Positions 13,001 through 26,364 of a DNA stretch of 64,000 nucleotides are shown piece after piece. The stretch is from Magnolia sinica. Taxonomy: Eukaryota > Streptophyta > Magnoliopsida > Magnoliales > Magnoliaceae. The stretch is taken from positions 71,420,177-71,484,176 of the forward strand of contig NC_080582.1 of the NCBI RefSeq assembly GCF_029962835.1. Direction: 5' to 3'. The notes under the pieces were generated by a model. The model saw nothing but the letters and a program-made list of their open reading frames with translations, was not told the DNA's origin and searched no databases. Each line of letters opens with the position of its first letter. The first letter of the stretch is position 1. Made by a program: the position numbers and the translations under genes.

Positions 13001-14392
13001 CAAGAGGCAAGCTAATGGATCTGTCGAGTGTTACAAAGCTCGTCTTGCTGCAAAAGGCTTCAATCAACAAGAAGGAATTGACTACAATGAAACCTTTAGT
13101 CTCGTAGTCAAGCCTGTCACTATTTATACAGTTGTTTGTCTTGCAATGGGTCAAGGATGGCTGATTCATCAACTCGACATCAACAATGCCTTCTTTCATG
13201 GAACCTTAACTGAAGAAGTCTACATGCAGTAACCGGCTAGCTTCATTGATCCTCGATTTCTAAACGACATATGTCGTCTTCGAAAATCATTGTATGGCCT
13301 CAAGCAAGCACCTCATGCGTGGTTTGCATGGCTCGGCAACTTCCTATTGTCCCAAGGTTTTATTGCATCTCAAACCGACACCTCCTTATTTATTCGATCT
13401 AATTCTTCACCAGTTCTATATATCTTGGTTTATGTGGATGATCTAATCATTACTGGTAGCTCCACATTGGCAATCCAATCGCTTATCAAACGACTTAGTG
13501 TCAAATTCTCAACTAAGGATCTCGGATCCTTAAATTACTTTCTGGGCATTCAAGTTCTCCATATGTCTAGTAGATTGCTACTCAGTCAACAACAATATAT
13601 TGTGGATCTTTTACAAAGGTCAGCCATGGATGGTGCAAAGCCTACATCTAATCCCTTCTCTCCCAACACCAAGCTTCACAACAATGACAGTGAACCATTT
13701 GATAATGCAACCTTATATAGAAGCGTTGTTGGTGCATTACAATACGCTACTATTACACGGCTAGACTTGTCGTTTTTTATTAACAAAGTCTGCCAATATA
13801 TGCAACAGCCGACACTTGCTCATTGGACGGCCGTCAAACGTATCCTACGTTATCTTAAGGACACACTTGATCTCTGCCTACCAATTGCTCGATCCAAGTC
13901 CTTTCACATTTTGGCCTTTCCAGATGCAGATTGGGCGGGTTGCATAGATGATCGCAAGTCAATGGGAGGGCATGCCATCTTTCTTGGCCCAAACATTGTC
14001 TTTTGGTCCTTTAAGAAGCAGCGTGTCGTCGCTTGTTCAAGCACAGAAGCTGAATATAGGGCGCTCGCGGATGCCATAGCCGAAATAACTTGGCTTCAAT
14101 CTCTTCTTCATGAACTTCATGTTCTATAACCCAAGAGTCCTATTCTTTGGTGTGACAACATTGGCGCTACCTATCTAACAGCCAATCAAATATTTCATTA
14201 TTGCATGAAACATATCGAGATTGCCTTTCAATTCATTCGTGACAAGGTTGCGAACAAATCTCTGGAAGTCCGCTATATCTCCACTAAAGACCATATTGCT
14301 GATATATTCACGAAGCCTCTGTCCACAACAAGATTTCATCTTCTTCGGCACAAGCTCAGTCTCCTTCTTGGGACACTTCACTTGCGGGGGCA

Positions 14393-14697
14393 TGTCAAAG
14401 AGAAAGCTGATGATTGCTCATCACCTCCAATAGATCCCATTAATTGCTCACCAGCCAACAGAATGTCAACTCATTCCAATCAAGGATGATTCCTTAACAT
14501 CTTAGGATTACTCCAACTCACTATACTCTATCCTTTTGTAATCAATCAAATCTTACAAAGTAGGAAACTCTACAACAGACATGTAACGTGCATAGCTATA
14601 TCATAGCTATAAATTGATACTCATTTCTTTATAAACAGAACATCCTCCTCCTTGACAATAATCAAGGTAAAGAGAATTCAAACATCTTCTACATTCA
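14393..14697 (+). repeat. 3' LTR of the copia element
   Basis: 305 bp, preceded by the polypurine tract and followed by TAATATG, which matches the 7 bases before the 5' LTR. Confidence 0.9.
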
Positions 14698-15698
14698 TAA
14701 TATGGATGATAAAAGAATTTCGTTGTCTAATCAGGACCCCATAGGCAAGACAGTTGTCCTAGAATGACTAAATGTTTGTCCAGCCACTAATTGAACTTCA
14801 CACATTCAATGGTTAATGAAATCTCTAAGCTCGTAGCTAAGAAAGCCTAGTCGGCAATTTGTTTGTTTACCTAAAAAACTTTTCGAAAGGTGAAGCTATG
14901 CTATTAATCTCCTAGTGAGAAATAAAGTTATTGGATTGGAAAAATAAATGCTTAAATGTAAATATATAAAGATAGAAGACAGTAAAAGGTAAATAACCAT
15001 AAAAAGATAAAATAACGAATTGGCTTGTATTGGATTGATGAGAGCCCAGGGATCATTGTTCTCCGTTGGATTTGTAGGAATTGTAAGATAGTAGCTAAAA
15101 AGTTGTACTTGGATTTGACTTCCATGATTTTCGCTTAATTTGTCAGCCAATCAAGAGTCATATATAGTTGATCATGTTTTTATTTTTAGGAAGGGTTTTT
15201 CAAATTTCTACTAGATCAGCCAATCATCGAGGAAGCATGGTTGATGGGGTTTTTGTCTTTGGGTCGTTTGTGAATTCTTATGTAATCTTCAAACTATCAA
15301 TCTTCATATTATCAATTATGACTTACCATAAGTTTTAGAGCAAATCACCACTTAGCATCGTTTGCGCTTCTTTAGGCTACTACATGAGTTGTGACCAATA
15401 GCATCCTGCTGCATGACCATGGTGGTAGGTATGCTTGTCTTTCGAATGTATAGCACAAGTCATCAAGAGAGCTTTCTTTCTCTTTAACAATTGATGAAAT
15501 TCCTCTCATCAATCGTATTGGCTGAAGGGGTTTCATGGTGATCTTCATATGTCGGGGCTACCGCGTGGAGGCTTCCTAGCTGTTAGACATGGAGTTAGGT
15601 TGGTTGTAAACAGTTGTAAACAACCTGTACCATTCAAATTGTTGACACGGTAGTGGATGGAGCATAGCTCTAAAAGTGCATCGAGCAAATAATGGTAT
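14698..15698. other. Intergenic, no gene
   Basis: No credible coding sequence. It ends with GGTAT, the target duplication of the solo LTR that follows. Confidence 0.5.
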
Positions 15699-16407
15699 TG
15701 ATGTAGAGCGGGTCACGGACAGTTTCATGGCCAAGATAGATCAGAAAAGGCCTGGTCAACGACAGAAGTCATCCCTTAAATCGAGCGTATCTCATAATCC
15801 GGAATGAATTATCTGACATAAAATATATTATTTTAGGGTAGAACAAGCTATTTTAGCCATCCAACCTACTACACCAGGTTGCACAAGCTGGATTTGCAAA
15901 ATACCACCAGATCAACGGTCGTTTCCCTATTTTAATTCCATTTTTACTATAAATAGTAAATTTTAGTTTAATTATAACTCTTCATCCATTGGACTTTAGG
16001 AGTTGCGCCCAACGTGAAAAGTGCTTAGAATAATTAGGAGAACAGCTTGGTGAGGTCAAATAGAACACTTACTATTTTTGGCCGAAAACCTTGCGCACTA
16101 TTAGACATTACGACCATCTATAAATAGTAAGTTGCGAATTCTAAGAGTTTAGGTCGTACTATGATTCTGGAATTTCTCTCATTGCTTGGTATCCCTATTT
16201 AAAGGGTTGTAAACTCATTTATTTCATTCATCAATCAAATTACGAATTTTATAAATTTTGTTTCTATTTTGCTTCTTTCTTTTCTTGTGGATTCGAGAGG
16301 TCTTTGTGAGGAATCTAGAGAGGCTGCATGGATCTGGAGTAGTTATCCTTGAAGAAAACTCCTTGAGGAAGACAGTGATCGACCTCATCACGTTCATCCC
16401 TGCGTTA
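15699..16407 (+). mobile_element. Solo LTR of a Ty3/gypsy family
   Basis: A 709-bp LTR from TGATGTAGAGCGGGT to CATCCCTGCGTTA with the exact 5-bp target duplication GGTAT on both sides (15694-15698 and 16408-16412). No internal region or partner LTR follows, which is the usual outcome of LTR-LTR recombination. It matches the minus-strand solo LTR at 52698-53401 along its length, and its 3' end matches the gypsy remnant at the window start. A CTATTTAAAGGG motif near 16193-16206 is a plausible promoter core and is conserved in the relatives. Confidence 0.9.
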
Positions 16408-17074
16408 GGTATGCACTTGATTTCTCACTCTACTCATTATTTTCCTTTTAACCATCCATTTGGCCATCATTATTTGGATGATTAGGATTGCTTATCAATA
16501 TGATTTTTGAGATATATTCCACCCCAAGATGTGCCACACAGCATGGATGATCTGAGAGGAAGAAGGGTCACCACTATTTTAAAAATGGTGTGACTTATCG
16601 TGCGAAATGGGAGGAGATGGGTCAACACAACTGGGGCCCAGCCACAATAGCTCCAGCAAGATGGAAGTTTTCAATCATCCATCTTTCCCAGTCATCCATT
16701 TTCAAGGGACTAATCTATGGTAAGACTAAACGTTTTATGTAATTTTCAACATACGCACGCCGTATGAGAACTGTCAGTTGTACGGTCTCGATAGACTGCC
16801 CCTCCTACCGCATGCTAGTCTTGGGCAGGAAGTCCGTTTTAGTGTTACTAAAGTCAATTCTCATTTATTTATCAAATAATGCAGGGATATTAAGCCACGG
16901 TTTGGAATTTTCTTTTTACTCTTAAGTCCTCTTTAGGAGTGTTATTTGGTGCACCCATCATGGGTCCACTGCCAATACAAATTGTTGTATGTCAGTGATT
17001 CAGCACCATTCATTAGGTGGGCCCTTGCTTCCAATAGCCCGTACTCAATGAATCAAACTATGGAAAATCCCAAC
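16408..17074. other. Intergenic, no gene
   Basis: No gene seen. A GTGGGCCC motif near 17020 suggests worn MITE sequence, but no ends could be defined. Confidence 0.4.
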
Positions 17075-18060
17075 CATTTGTTTGAAGGTCAGAAATGAGG
17101 GAAAGATGGGATTATAATCAGCGCAGGCCAAGCACAACCTGAATACAAAATACACCAAGTCCTTTAAGCATGGCCCACTTCAACAAATTATGATCAGGTT
17201 TGGGTCAGGTCCTATAATGCATGTAACCTAGTTAACCAGGTCCTAGTCTTGCCACATCACTTGCAATAGCTGCAAATCAAGCATGTCGCTACTGCCAACA
17301 ACGTTTCTTTTATTTATTTATTTATTTAATGCAGGATCTTACAAATACCTTATTATTGAAGTGGGACCATGCAATAACCCCTTGGTTTTTTTTTTTTTTC
17401 CATGATGATGGTCCACTAAGAAACGTGTTTAAAGTGCCAAGATAGGAATGACCTGTGTCTGTGGCAGAAGGAAAATTATGGTGCATTGTCTAGTTATAAG
17501 AGGGTAAAAATATTTCTTAGTCATGGCTTCATGGTAACATGATCTGGACAATCCATCCAACATGGATATCTAGCTTCATGATCAGATGATATGGACAGTT
17601 CATCTGATTTGCCCTGACAGAGATAGCCATCGCTCCAAAAATACCCATGGGAACGAGCTTTTTTCTTTTGCCAAGCAATGGATGTCCTACTTGAAAGCAA
17701 TTTGATTACATTTCGTTTACATTTGCAATATGCAAAATGGAGATTTCTGTTCTGGTTTGCCCTAACAGAACATTGCCTGTTTAACCTCAGGAGATGATCA
17801 CTGTTTGTTTATTTATCACTAACAGATCCTTATCTCTTTCTACTGCGCTGCTCATAGCGCATATGAACAACAGGGTTAAAACAACAATTTTTATGAGCAC
17901 TTTCTAAAATTTCCAGGTGGGATAAAGAGTTCTTGAATAGAAAAACAAATCAAAATGCAGAGTGTTGACATCCAAATACTACTTTAGGCAGAAGAAAAAG
18001 CTACATATTGGACAATGCAAACACTAAAGTAAAGATATCAAACATACTAGTAATTATTAA
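17075..18060. repeat. Segmental duplication, copy A
   Basis: Matches 26365-27830 over most of its length. Shared landmarks: TTTGTTTGAAGGTCAGAAAT; the CCAAGTCCTTTA block; the poly-T followed by GATGATGGTCCACTAAGAAA; CATGGCTTCATGGTAACATG; and CCAAGCAATGGATGT. This copy lacks the MITE at 26778-27219 and so shows the empty site. No coding function recognised. Confidence 0.75.
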
Positions 18061-19719
18061 CTTTTGATGAGCCTGCACATACCACTAAAATGCATAAAAC
18101 GGACCGCATCACATCACCCAAAGCCCATTAGACAACAGAACCAAAAAAAAAAAAAAACTTCGTTACCTCGATACAGGGGAAAATATTCATGGGTGCTCAG
18201 AAAATTTACAACTGTTCTTTCCATATACATTTACTGATCCGCTTCCCTTAATCAATAGGCACTTTCCCAACCATACATTAGTTTAGCTACTACTAAAAGG
18301 ATTGGACATCCCGACAGTTCTGACCTATGGCCAATTTGGACTGTTGCCATATTTTTTCTACCCAACCATACATTAGCTAGCTACTGATAAAAGGATTGGA
18401 TTTTTGGAACGGGGAAATTCCTAAGTTGGCTAACGCAAAACAATGGAATGTACATTTGCTCAGGCTCCAAACCTACACTTCCTCAAGTCTAAATAGCCTG
18501 CTCATGGCTCAAAAATCATGATACTGAACAAAACCATCAATTGGTGCTTGTTGTTATCAACAGATCAGTAGAAGAAAAATCAGGTTAGTAAAAGGTCACT
18601 CAGATGCTAGGCACAAGTGCCTCTGGAATTTTCACAACACCTAGTTGCACCTAGACAGGTGCATGCCTAGAGAATCCTGGAGCAATTTTTTATTTTATAT
18701 TTATTTTCTATCATAAATTTTTACGTACACAGCCACATATTGATTTCTTTGATAGATAGACACCATTTCCAAATACTTACATCTACTTGACCATTACAAT
18801 AAATTCACAAAATCCCATGATTTCTAATTTTCTCAATTTCCCAAACCTAAAAACCCTAATTTAGGGCCTGTTTGAATTCGTGGAAAGAAAACAATTGAGG
18901 AAATGGCATTTTCTGGGAAACACCATTTCTAGAAAACGGCGATAGGAAAAGTTGTTTCTCTTGATTGTTTTTAAACAAGATTTCCTTGAAAATTTTCCTC
19001 TATTTCCAAATCTGTTCCATGAAACTTTACTTGAAAACAAAAGGTGCCATAGCTGTGTGGCAACGTTGGCTTGTGGCAAATGATTCACATGTGGGCTGCT
19101 TGATGAGTGATGGTGGCAGTGATGGAATGCTTAAGGACGTGCAGTGGTACATATGGACATAGATGTATAATGCAGTCTCTTCTAGACATCCATTCGAGGA
19201 AAACAACTTGATTGCAGGCCAGAAGATAGTTGATCCTGATTCAACATTAGAAGTATATTGATTATTCTCCAATAATGAAAGACAAACCACATGGCCCACC
19301 CGAATGAAAGCTTTGATCTTGTATCTTTATGCTGTATTGGCACAAATGGTTGTGTGTTGTTGGGCAAGGCTCCAAACAGGTGTGGGCTTAGCAAACCTCA
19401 GGTGACCTAAATGTCTGCATAATGGTATGGCAGTCAACATTCCATAGGCAAAATAAATAAATAAATAAATAATGAAAAACAAACAAACATTCTATGGGCA
19501 TTCATGGCCAAGCAGATGAGTGGACCAACCTGAATTTAGCTCCAGGGAAGCTCTATAGTGATCAACACCTGACAAGCAGCTTTAGTCATGGACCCATGTA
19601 GAAATTCTCCAATCAAGCATTGTGGACCCCAGACAAAGCCTATATAAGCAATTTCTTCTACTTTGAATAATCTCATTACATCCAAATATGATAACACCAC
19701 AAATACCACAAAAGCAATC
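18061..19719. other. Intergenic, no gene
   Basis: No credible gene. Near 18865 GGGCCTGTTTGAATTC resembles a common plant MITE terminus, but I could not find its partner end. An (AAAT)n run lies at about 19449-19472. Confidence 0.4.
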
Positions 19720-20924
19720 TGTTATGTTGAAGTATTGAACAATCATAGAACATGATACTCAGTTTGAAACCAGAATCCAAATATCTCACACCATTCATAG
19801 CTTAGGAAGTGAACAAAGAAACCATAAAATGGAAAGGAACCCACATGCACAACCATTCTCTCTGTCCTGACCAGTCACTTCACACATGCCAATTAGCTCC
19901 ACCTATTAAAAGTAAAAATTCATAAATCACAACTGTTAGTTAAAACCTATTAGCAAAGTAGAAGTACGATACACTGATACGAATAGTGCCTTGATGCATC
20001 CATTCCATACAAGTGAGGCCAGTGGTTTGTACATCCAGACTATATATCTGATGGGTTTCAGTGTGGAAGGAAAATGGCCCCAGATTGGAAGGTCCTAATC
20101 CTTCGATTCATGGCCTACAAATAAACAGTTTAAGAAATACAGCAATGGCCTCGAAAAAGCCAAAGGGAAGGAAATTCCACTTGGACAGGGTTCCACCAGA
20201 AACCATATAGAAGGGATCAAACAATCATAGAGGAACTAAAAGAAATGACTACCATTTGTTAGTTGTGCCAATTGAAGATACACGAGTGGCCTGCGTTTGT
20301 TAGTTGACTTGCCTGATTTTTGCATATGATCTCTTCACAAGGGAGTTTACTTTATACACCAGTCAAAAGTTCGATACGCTTGCTAGGTTGGCACCTGTAC
20401 TACAAACACCAACCCCCGGTGGTGAGTCTATGATAATAGAAACAAAAACAATAGAGAAATACAGAGGCAATTAATGTGAAGAGGCAATCCACAGAAAACA
20501 AGCCAACATGGCATGCTTGTAAAGGACTAGGGCCATTTTTTACAGAAAAGTGGGGAGCACACCACCTGTAACTTGTTGCTGTGGCAAAAATGACATACAT
20601 TCATTTGAGTGGGCGCCATAAAATGATAGGGCCTCAACTATCATGTGAACCCCAGATCTGGAGCTAATTACAATTGAAGGAAAGGGCCACAGCTCAGCTC
20701 ACACCATCACTACTTCAAAGGACACCCTGTAAATCACAGAAAAGCTGAGAATCTATACCAATGGCTTGGGCCGGCAGGGAAGAAGGCACAGTAGAAATAT
20801 CAGTTGATGAAACCAACTCCAGCCCCTCCAGTTACCTGAGACAAGCACTTGGACCATAAAGCAATACAGCAATACCAGCAGCAGAGATTCCATCCTAACA
20901 GCATGGAGAGGAACAGGCCTGGTT
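19720..20924. other. Non-coding; diverged copy of the NLR-flank block
   Basis: 19745-19925 is a worn relative of the block at 27856-28140 (CTCACACCATTCATAG, AAACCATAAAATGGAAAGGA). The rest has no recognisable gene. Confidence 0.4.
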
Positions 20925-21254
20925 TTGGTGGGCCCGCCATGATGTATTTTCCTTACATCCATGCCGACCATCCATTTTGAAAGCTCATTTTATGGCGTGA
21001 TCCCAAAAATGAAGCAGATCCAAATCTTAGGTGGACCACATCATAGGAAACAATGGTGATTGAATACTCACCATTAAAAATTTCTTGGGGGCCACCAGAA
21101 TGTTTATTTGCCATCCAACATGTTGATAAGGTAGCAAAGACCTGGATGAAGGGACCACACAAATATCAGCTTGATCCAAAACTTTTGTGGCCAACAAGAA
21201 GTTTCAAATGGTCAATCACCATTGTTTCCTGTGGTGGGGTTCACCTGAACTTTC
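20925..21254. mobile_element. MITE fragment of the GGGCCCNCCATGATGTAT type
   Basis: Starts at TGGGCCCGCCATGATGTATT and runs through CACCATTAAAAATTTCTTGG and the GTGGGGTTCACCTGA half. It stops at the copia insertion and does not resume beyond it, so its right end is missing. Confidence 0.6.
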
Positions 21255-21433
21255 TGTAAACCGAGAGGAGCTGAATGCAGCTTTTGTGTATTTGAGACAA
21301 CCCAAAGGGGTTGAATATATAGAGATTACAGTATCTATACAAGGAAAGAAATAAAATCAGAATCATCTACCTATGGAAAACCAACTATATAAGGTATGCT
21401 AAATATACAAGGTATATTTCAGTCTGTCTAACA
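21255..21433 (-). repeat. 3' LTR of the young copia element
   Basis: 179 bp; plus-strand bounds TGTAAACC...TGTCTAACA. Almost identical to 26180-26355. Confidence 0.9.
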
Positions 21434-24400
21434 TCCCCCCTCAAACTAATGCGGGTCATCGACAAGTAATAGTTTGCCAACGAGAAATGAGTGACGTGCA
21501 GAAGTTAGGGACTTGGTGAAAATGTCTGCAATCTGATCATGGGATGCAACATGTGGTAGAGAAATGAGCCCAGACTGAAATTTCTCACGGATAAAGTGAC
21601 AGTTAACTTCAATATGCTTCGTCCGTTCATGAAAAACCGGGTTAGAGGCAATCTGAATGGCACTGAGATTATCAACATGGAGTGAAGTAGGATTCTGCAC
21701 AGGAATGCCCAAGTCGGAAAGAAGTCCACGTAACCAAACAAGCTCACTACACGCAGCAGACATCGCTCGATACTCGGCTTCTGTGCTTGATTTGGAAACA
21801 GTGGCCTGCTTCTTACACTTCCAAGAGATAAGAGAAGTACCGAGAAAAACACAGTAGCCAGTGGTAGATCTTCGTGTGAGAGCGCAACCAGCCCAATCAG
21901 CATCCGAATAAACACGAAGGTCCAGAGTCGCCGTAGAGGAGAAGAACAGTGATCGATATAGAGTTCCACGTAGGTACCGTATGATGCGTAACACCGCAGT
22001 CATATGAAGAGTCCGAGGAGCAGATACAAACTGACTGACGACTTGGACAGCATAGGCAATATCAGGGCGAGTCATAGTTAAGTAAACCAGACTCCCAACC
22101 AAACGACGGTATAAGTCGGGCTGTGCAAGTAGATCACCATCGTCGCGGCCATAATGAATGTTAAGTTCTAAGGGAGTCTGAACTGTTTTCTGATCTGTCA
22201 ATGATGCCAAAGCGAGAAGATCCTTGGCATATTTACGCTGGCTGACCAGGATCCCACGTTTAGAACGTGAAATTTCAAGCCCAAGAAAGTATGTGAGATG
22301 GCCGAGGTCTTTCATCTTGAAGGAGGATTGCAGAACTTCCTTTAAAGCCGAGATGCCAGCAGTATCGCTACCAGTCAGTAGGAGGTCGTCAACATAGACC
22401 ATAACAATGACAATTCCGTGAGCAGTGATGTGCAAAAATAAGGATGGGTCATGACCACTTTGAGTAAAGCTAGCACCCGTAACAACATCGTGAAAGCGTT
22501 GGAACCATGGCCGAGGTGCCTGTTTGAGGCCGTACAGGGCTTTCTTTAGGCGACATACCTTATTGTCAGGGATTAAGGAGCCAAGAGGAGGTTTCAAATA
22601 CACGGTTTCTTGAAGATCTCCATGAAGAAAGGCATTTTTCACATCCATCTGAGCGAGTGGCCATGAGCGAACAAAAGATATAACCAGAAGGGTACGAACA
22701 GTTTTCATCTTGGCCACGGGAGCGAAAGTCTCATCATCATCAATTCTGTATTCCTGTTTGTATCCCTGAGCGACAAGTCGAGCCTTTTATCGATCCAATG
22801 ATCCATCAGACTTGAGTTCGACCGAATAAATCCATTTGCTACCAATTAGCTGTTGGTTAGCAGGTCGAGTGACAATGTCCCACGTATGATTATCTTCCAA
22901 TGCTGCAAGTTCTTCTGCCATAGCTTTCTTCCAACAATCATGAGTGGCTGCCTGAGAGTATGAAGTAGGAATAGAAACGGTATCCAGAGTAGCATTCATG
23001 GCAAACATAGAGCATATCAACCGATCAGGCGCTCGATGTTCACGAGCGGAACGTCGGATCGAGGTAAGTTCGGGATCAGCAACGGGTACAGTAGGTTCGG
23101 GTTGAGTAATAGGTGGTGGATCTGTACGTGGTCGACGTGAGTAAACCTGCAACGGACGAGGGAGAGTACTTGAGGCAAACGGAATTTCTGGAAAGGCAGT
23201 TAGACCAGGAGAGTTTGGAGTGTGCGAAGGAGGAAGAGATGAATGAAAAGCAATGTGCTCAAGAAAAACAACATGTCGTGAAACCCGAACACGACGAGAA
23301 ACCGGATCATAACATCGAAAACCCTTCTGAGTTTCCCCAAATCCCAAGTACATACATTTGACTGATTTTGGAGATAGTTTGTTACGTTCACGTGAAGCCA
23401 AGTGAACATAACAGATACAACCAAAAACACGAAATGTGGAATATGCAGGAGGTAAGCCAGTGAGAACAGAGTAAGGAGATTTACTGTTCAGAACTTTGGT
23501 TGGCATCCGGTTAATCAAGTAGACGGAATGTAACATTGCTTCAGCCCAGAAAGAACGAGGAACACTCATAGCTGTCATCAGGGTATTGACAGTTTCAACA
23601 ATATGACGATTTTTTCTTTCAGCCACCCCGTTCTGTTGTGGAGTATCAGAACAGGTGGTTTGATGAATAATTTCATGCCCTTGAAGAAATGTACGAAAAT
23701 CAGTTGAGAGATATTCCCCCTGAGTCAGAGTGGAGAGTTTGAACTGAAACCCGAAATTGAGTCTTCACCATAGAGTGAAATAACTTGAATTTTTCAAAAA
23801 CCTGTGACTTCGATTGCAGAAAGTAAATCCAAGTGTAACGTGTGAAATCATAAATGAATATAACATAGTATCGTAACCCAGAGAGAGACATAATTGGTGA
23901 AGGACCCTAGACATCCGTATGCACAAGTTCAAACATAGAAGATGATTTTGTAGTTCTTAGGGAAAATGGAACACATTTACTTTTTGAAAGACAACAGGAA
24001 GAACAAGAATAATCCAAATCATTTTTATTAATAGAAATATTCCCTAACATGCCAGACGAAATTAACTGAAGTAACCGATCGGAATGTGGATGACCCAGGC
24101 GAAAGTGCCATAGTTTCCACAATTTATTTGCCGAAGAAATATCTGATGAAGAAGGAGAAAAGAAACAAAGAGCCGGAGTGACGGATGGATCAAAATCCAG
24201 CACGTACAGACGACCATGCCGCCTACCCCTCCCAAGTACCTTCCCCGTCGCCAGATCCTACACAAAACAACAGTTGGAAAGAAATATGACTAAGCAGTTA
24301 TTTGATGTGAGTTAACCAACTGAAATTAAATTGGAGGAGAGGTTAGGGACGTGAAACACATCATGAAGGGTGAACTGGCGATGAGCAGAAGGAGAGAAAG

Positions 24401-25859
24401 TCAATGATCTAACAGACTGAATAGGTAGTCTAGTGCCATCCACAGTAGAAATAGCTTGATTGCCGGTGTAGGGACGAATGTCACAAAGATGGGATACAGC
24501 ACCGGTCATATGATTGGAAGCACCCGAATCGAAGAACCATGTAGAAGATGGGGATATACCTGACATACCGGCCGCAGAAAGGGCCTGAACGATTTGCTGG
24601 AGCATCGCAGGAGTCAACGGAGATGAAAGACCTTCAGCAGAAACAGTAGATGTAGAATCAGTAACAGTCGGCTCGGAAGAAATAGTGGCAGCAGTAGCAG
24701 AAAGAGCACAACCACGATCACGACCACGACCACCACGTCCACGGACGGAAGAAGATGTATATGCACGTGTACGGCAGTCTTGAATACCATGACCAGTTCG
24801 TCGACAATAAGCGCACCATTCTTTGCATTGAGCTACAACATGACCCACCTTGTTGCAGCCGCGACAGGTTAAAGGAGAGGAGCCACGTGTTGGTGTAGTG
24901 GTGGACACAGCAAGCACCATATCAGATGATCTCGGAGTCGAGGGAGGAAGTGATAGAACTTTCAGTTGTTGTTCCTTAGCCAATAGATCATTAATAACCA
25001 AATTCAATGAAGGAATAGGGCTACGGTTCAAGAGAGCAGCTCTACAATGCTCGAATTCCGGACGCAGTTTCATAAGAAATTGGCGAACTTGCACACTCTC
25101 GCGTATAGTTTGGAAAATCCTAAAGTCATTAGGAAATATTGGATCCATCAAGGCCATCTCAGTCCAAATTGTGACAATTTTAGAATAAAATGATTGAATA
25201 CTGTCGTCACCCTGAGTAAGATTAACGAAATCCTGTTCCAGACGATATGACCGGGCCGCATTACTTTGTTGATAAATTGTCTGAAGATGGTCCCACATTG
25301 CCTTAGCCGTGCGATGAGGTGTGAGGCCAACAGTAATGGACTGATCGACCGAATCGAGAATCCAGGTAATAATCCGTCCATTGTTCATTTCCCAATCAGC
25401 CAATTTATCGGCATCCGTGGAAGTGGGAATAGTAACAGATCCATCAATTAGTCCCCACAAACCACGACCCTTCAGGAAGTTCTGAAAATGGATGGCCCAT
25501 AGTGAATAGTTGGTACCATCAAAACTACACCTTGGGGCCTCTGTACGTGATGAGTTCTTGTCCATTGATCGGAATTAATATAAAGCACGCAAAGAGTTGC
25601 AGCAGAAGAATGTTTTAGGTGTACCGTACAGCAGGAGATATCCAACGGGTAGCAGTATCTAGATCTTGGCGGAATAGGAACAGCAACAGGACCTCTGGAT
25701 CTGGAAAATGTAGATCTGGCGATGCAGCAGCAACAGCAACAGATCTGGATGGGAGCAACAGCAATAGATTGTCAACAGATCTGGATGAGGTTGCTGGAAC
25801 TCGAAGAGAACGAGCAATAGAGGTGACCGGGCGACGCTGGACGAGCAGAGGGGCGAATG

Positions 25860-26135
25860 GACGAGAAGAGGTGGTCGGATCTTCAACAGGGGACGGTCGG
25901 ACGATGCAGGAGTGGTCGGATCTTCAACAGGGGACGGTCGGGCGCGCAGGGGTGGTCGGATCTTCAACAGGGGACGGTCGGACGACGCAGGGGTGGTCGA
26001 AGCTTCAACAGAGGGCGGTCGGACGACGCAGGGGTGGTCGAATCTTCAACAGGGGACGCGAGACGAGCAGCAGATGGCGCTGGACGAGCAGAGGGATGAC
26101 GCAGGGGTGGCCGGACGACGCAGGGGTGGTCGGAT
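25860..26135 (-). repeat. GC-rich tandem repeat in the copia leader
   Basis: About six imperfect units of roughly 42 bp (GGTGGTCGGATCTTCAACAG and GGGACGGTCGGACGACGCAG) lie between the primer-binding site and gag. The GC content is far above the surrounding sequence. The repeat makes open frames rich in Arg and Gly, which I do not regard as genes. Confidence 0.8.
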
Positions 26136-26179
26136 CTGACAGGTGGTGCCGGATTTGGATCAGTGAATCTCTGATACCA

Positions 26180-26355
26180 TGTAAACCGAGAGGAGCTGAA
26201 AGCTTTTGTGTATTTGAGACAACCCAAAGGGGTTGAATATATAGAGATTACAGTATCTATACAAGGAAAGAAATAAAATCAGAATCATCTACCTATGGAA
26301 AACCAACTATATAAGGTATGCTAAATATACAAGGTATATTTCAGTCTGTCTAACA
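26180..26355 (-). repeat. 5' LTR of the young copia element
   Basis: 176 bp, adjacent to the primer-binding site. A short LTR for a copia element of this length. Confidence 0.9.
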
Positions 26356-26364
26356 CTTTCAACA

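Larger units (their letters stand above)
9738..14697 (+). mobile_element. Ty1/copia LTR retrotransposon, structurally near-complete
   Basis: LTRs at 9738-10044 and 14393-14697 start with TGTCAAAG and end with TTCTACATTCA. A Met-tRNA-type primer site (TGGTATCATAGC) is at 10047-10058, and a GCGGGGGCA polypurine tract lies just before the 3' LTR. Parts, in the copia order: gag about 10.2-11.0 kb, integrase about 11.5-12.4 kb, reverse transcriptase about 12.9-13.7 kb (with YVDD), and RNase H about 13.9-14.35 kb (DADWAG, STEAEYRA). Integrase before reverse transcriptase identifies Ty1/copia. By eye the LTRs differ at about 18-20 of 305 positions, mostly transitions, so the insertion is probably a few million years old. 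The internal region is broken in at least five places. TAATATG lies directly outside both LTRs. Confidence 0.92.
21255..26355 (-). mobile_element. Young Ty1/copia LTR retrotransposon
   Basis: A 5.1-kb copia element on the minus strand. LTRs are at 26180-26355 (5') and 21255-21433 (3'), with the exact 5-bp target duplication CTTTC at 21250-21254 and 26356-26360. The Met-tRNA primer site TGGTATCAGAGA is at 26168-26179 and a GAGGGGGGA polypurine tract at 21434-21442. Parts: gag about 25.5-24.4 kb with a zinc knuckle (CRGCNKVGHVVAQC) and a second Cys/His motif; protease (FDSGASNHMTG) about 24.5 kb; integrase about 24.1-23.3 kb; reverse transcriptase about 22.9-22.1 kb (YVDDLLLTG); RNase H about 21.9-21.5 kb. 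By eye the LTRs differ only by a small indel region, so this is the youngest dated insertion here. Most frames are open; about four or five breaks. Confidence 0.93.

Noticed and set aside
18865-19110. GGGCCTGTTTG motif typical of some plant MITE ends
   Set aside because: The complementary end could not be found nearby, so no element could be drawn.
25619-26236. A 205-codon Arg/Gly-rich frame antisense to the copia leader
   Set aside because: Produced by the 42-bp GC-rich tandem repeat; antisense to the element and without known features.
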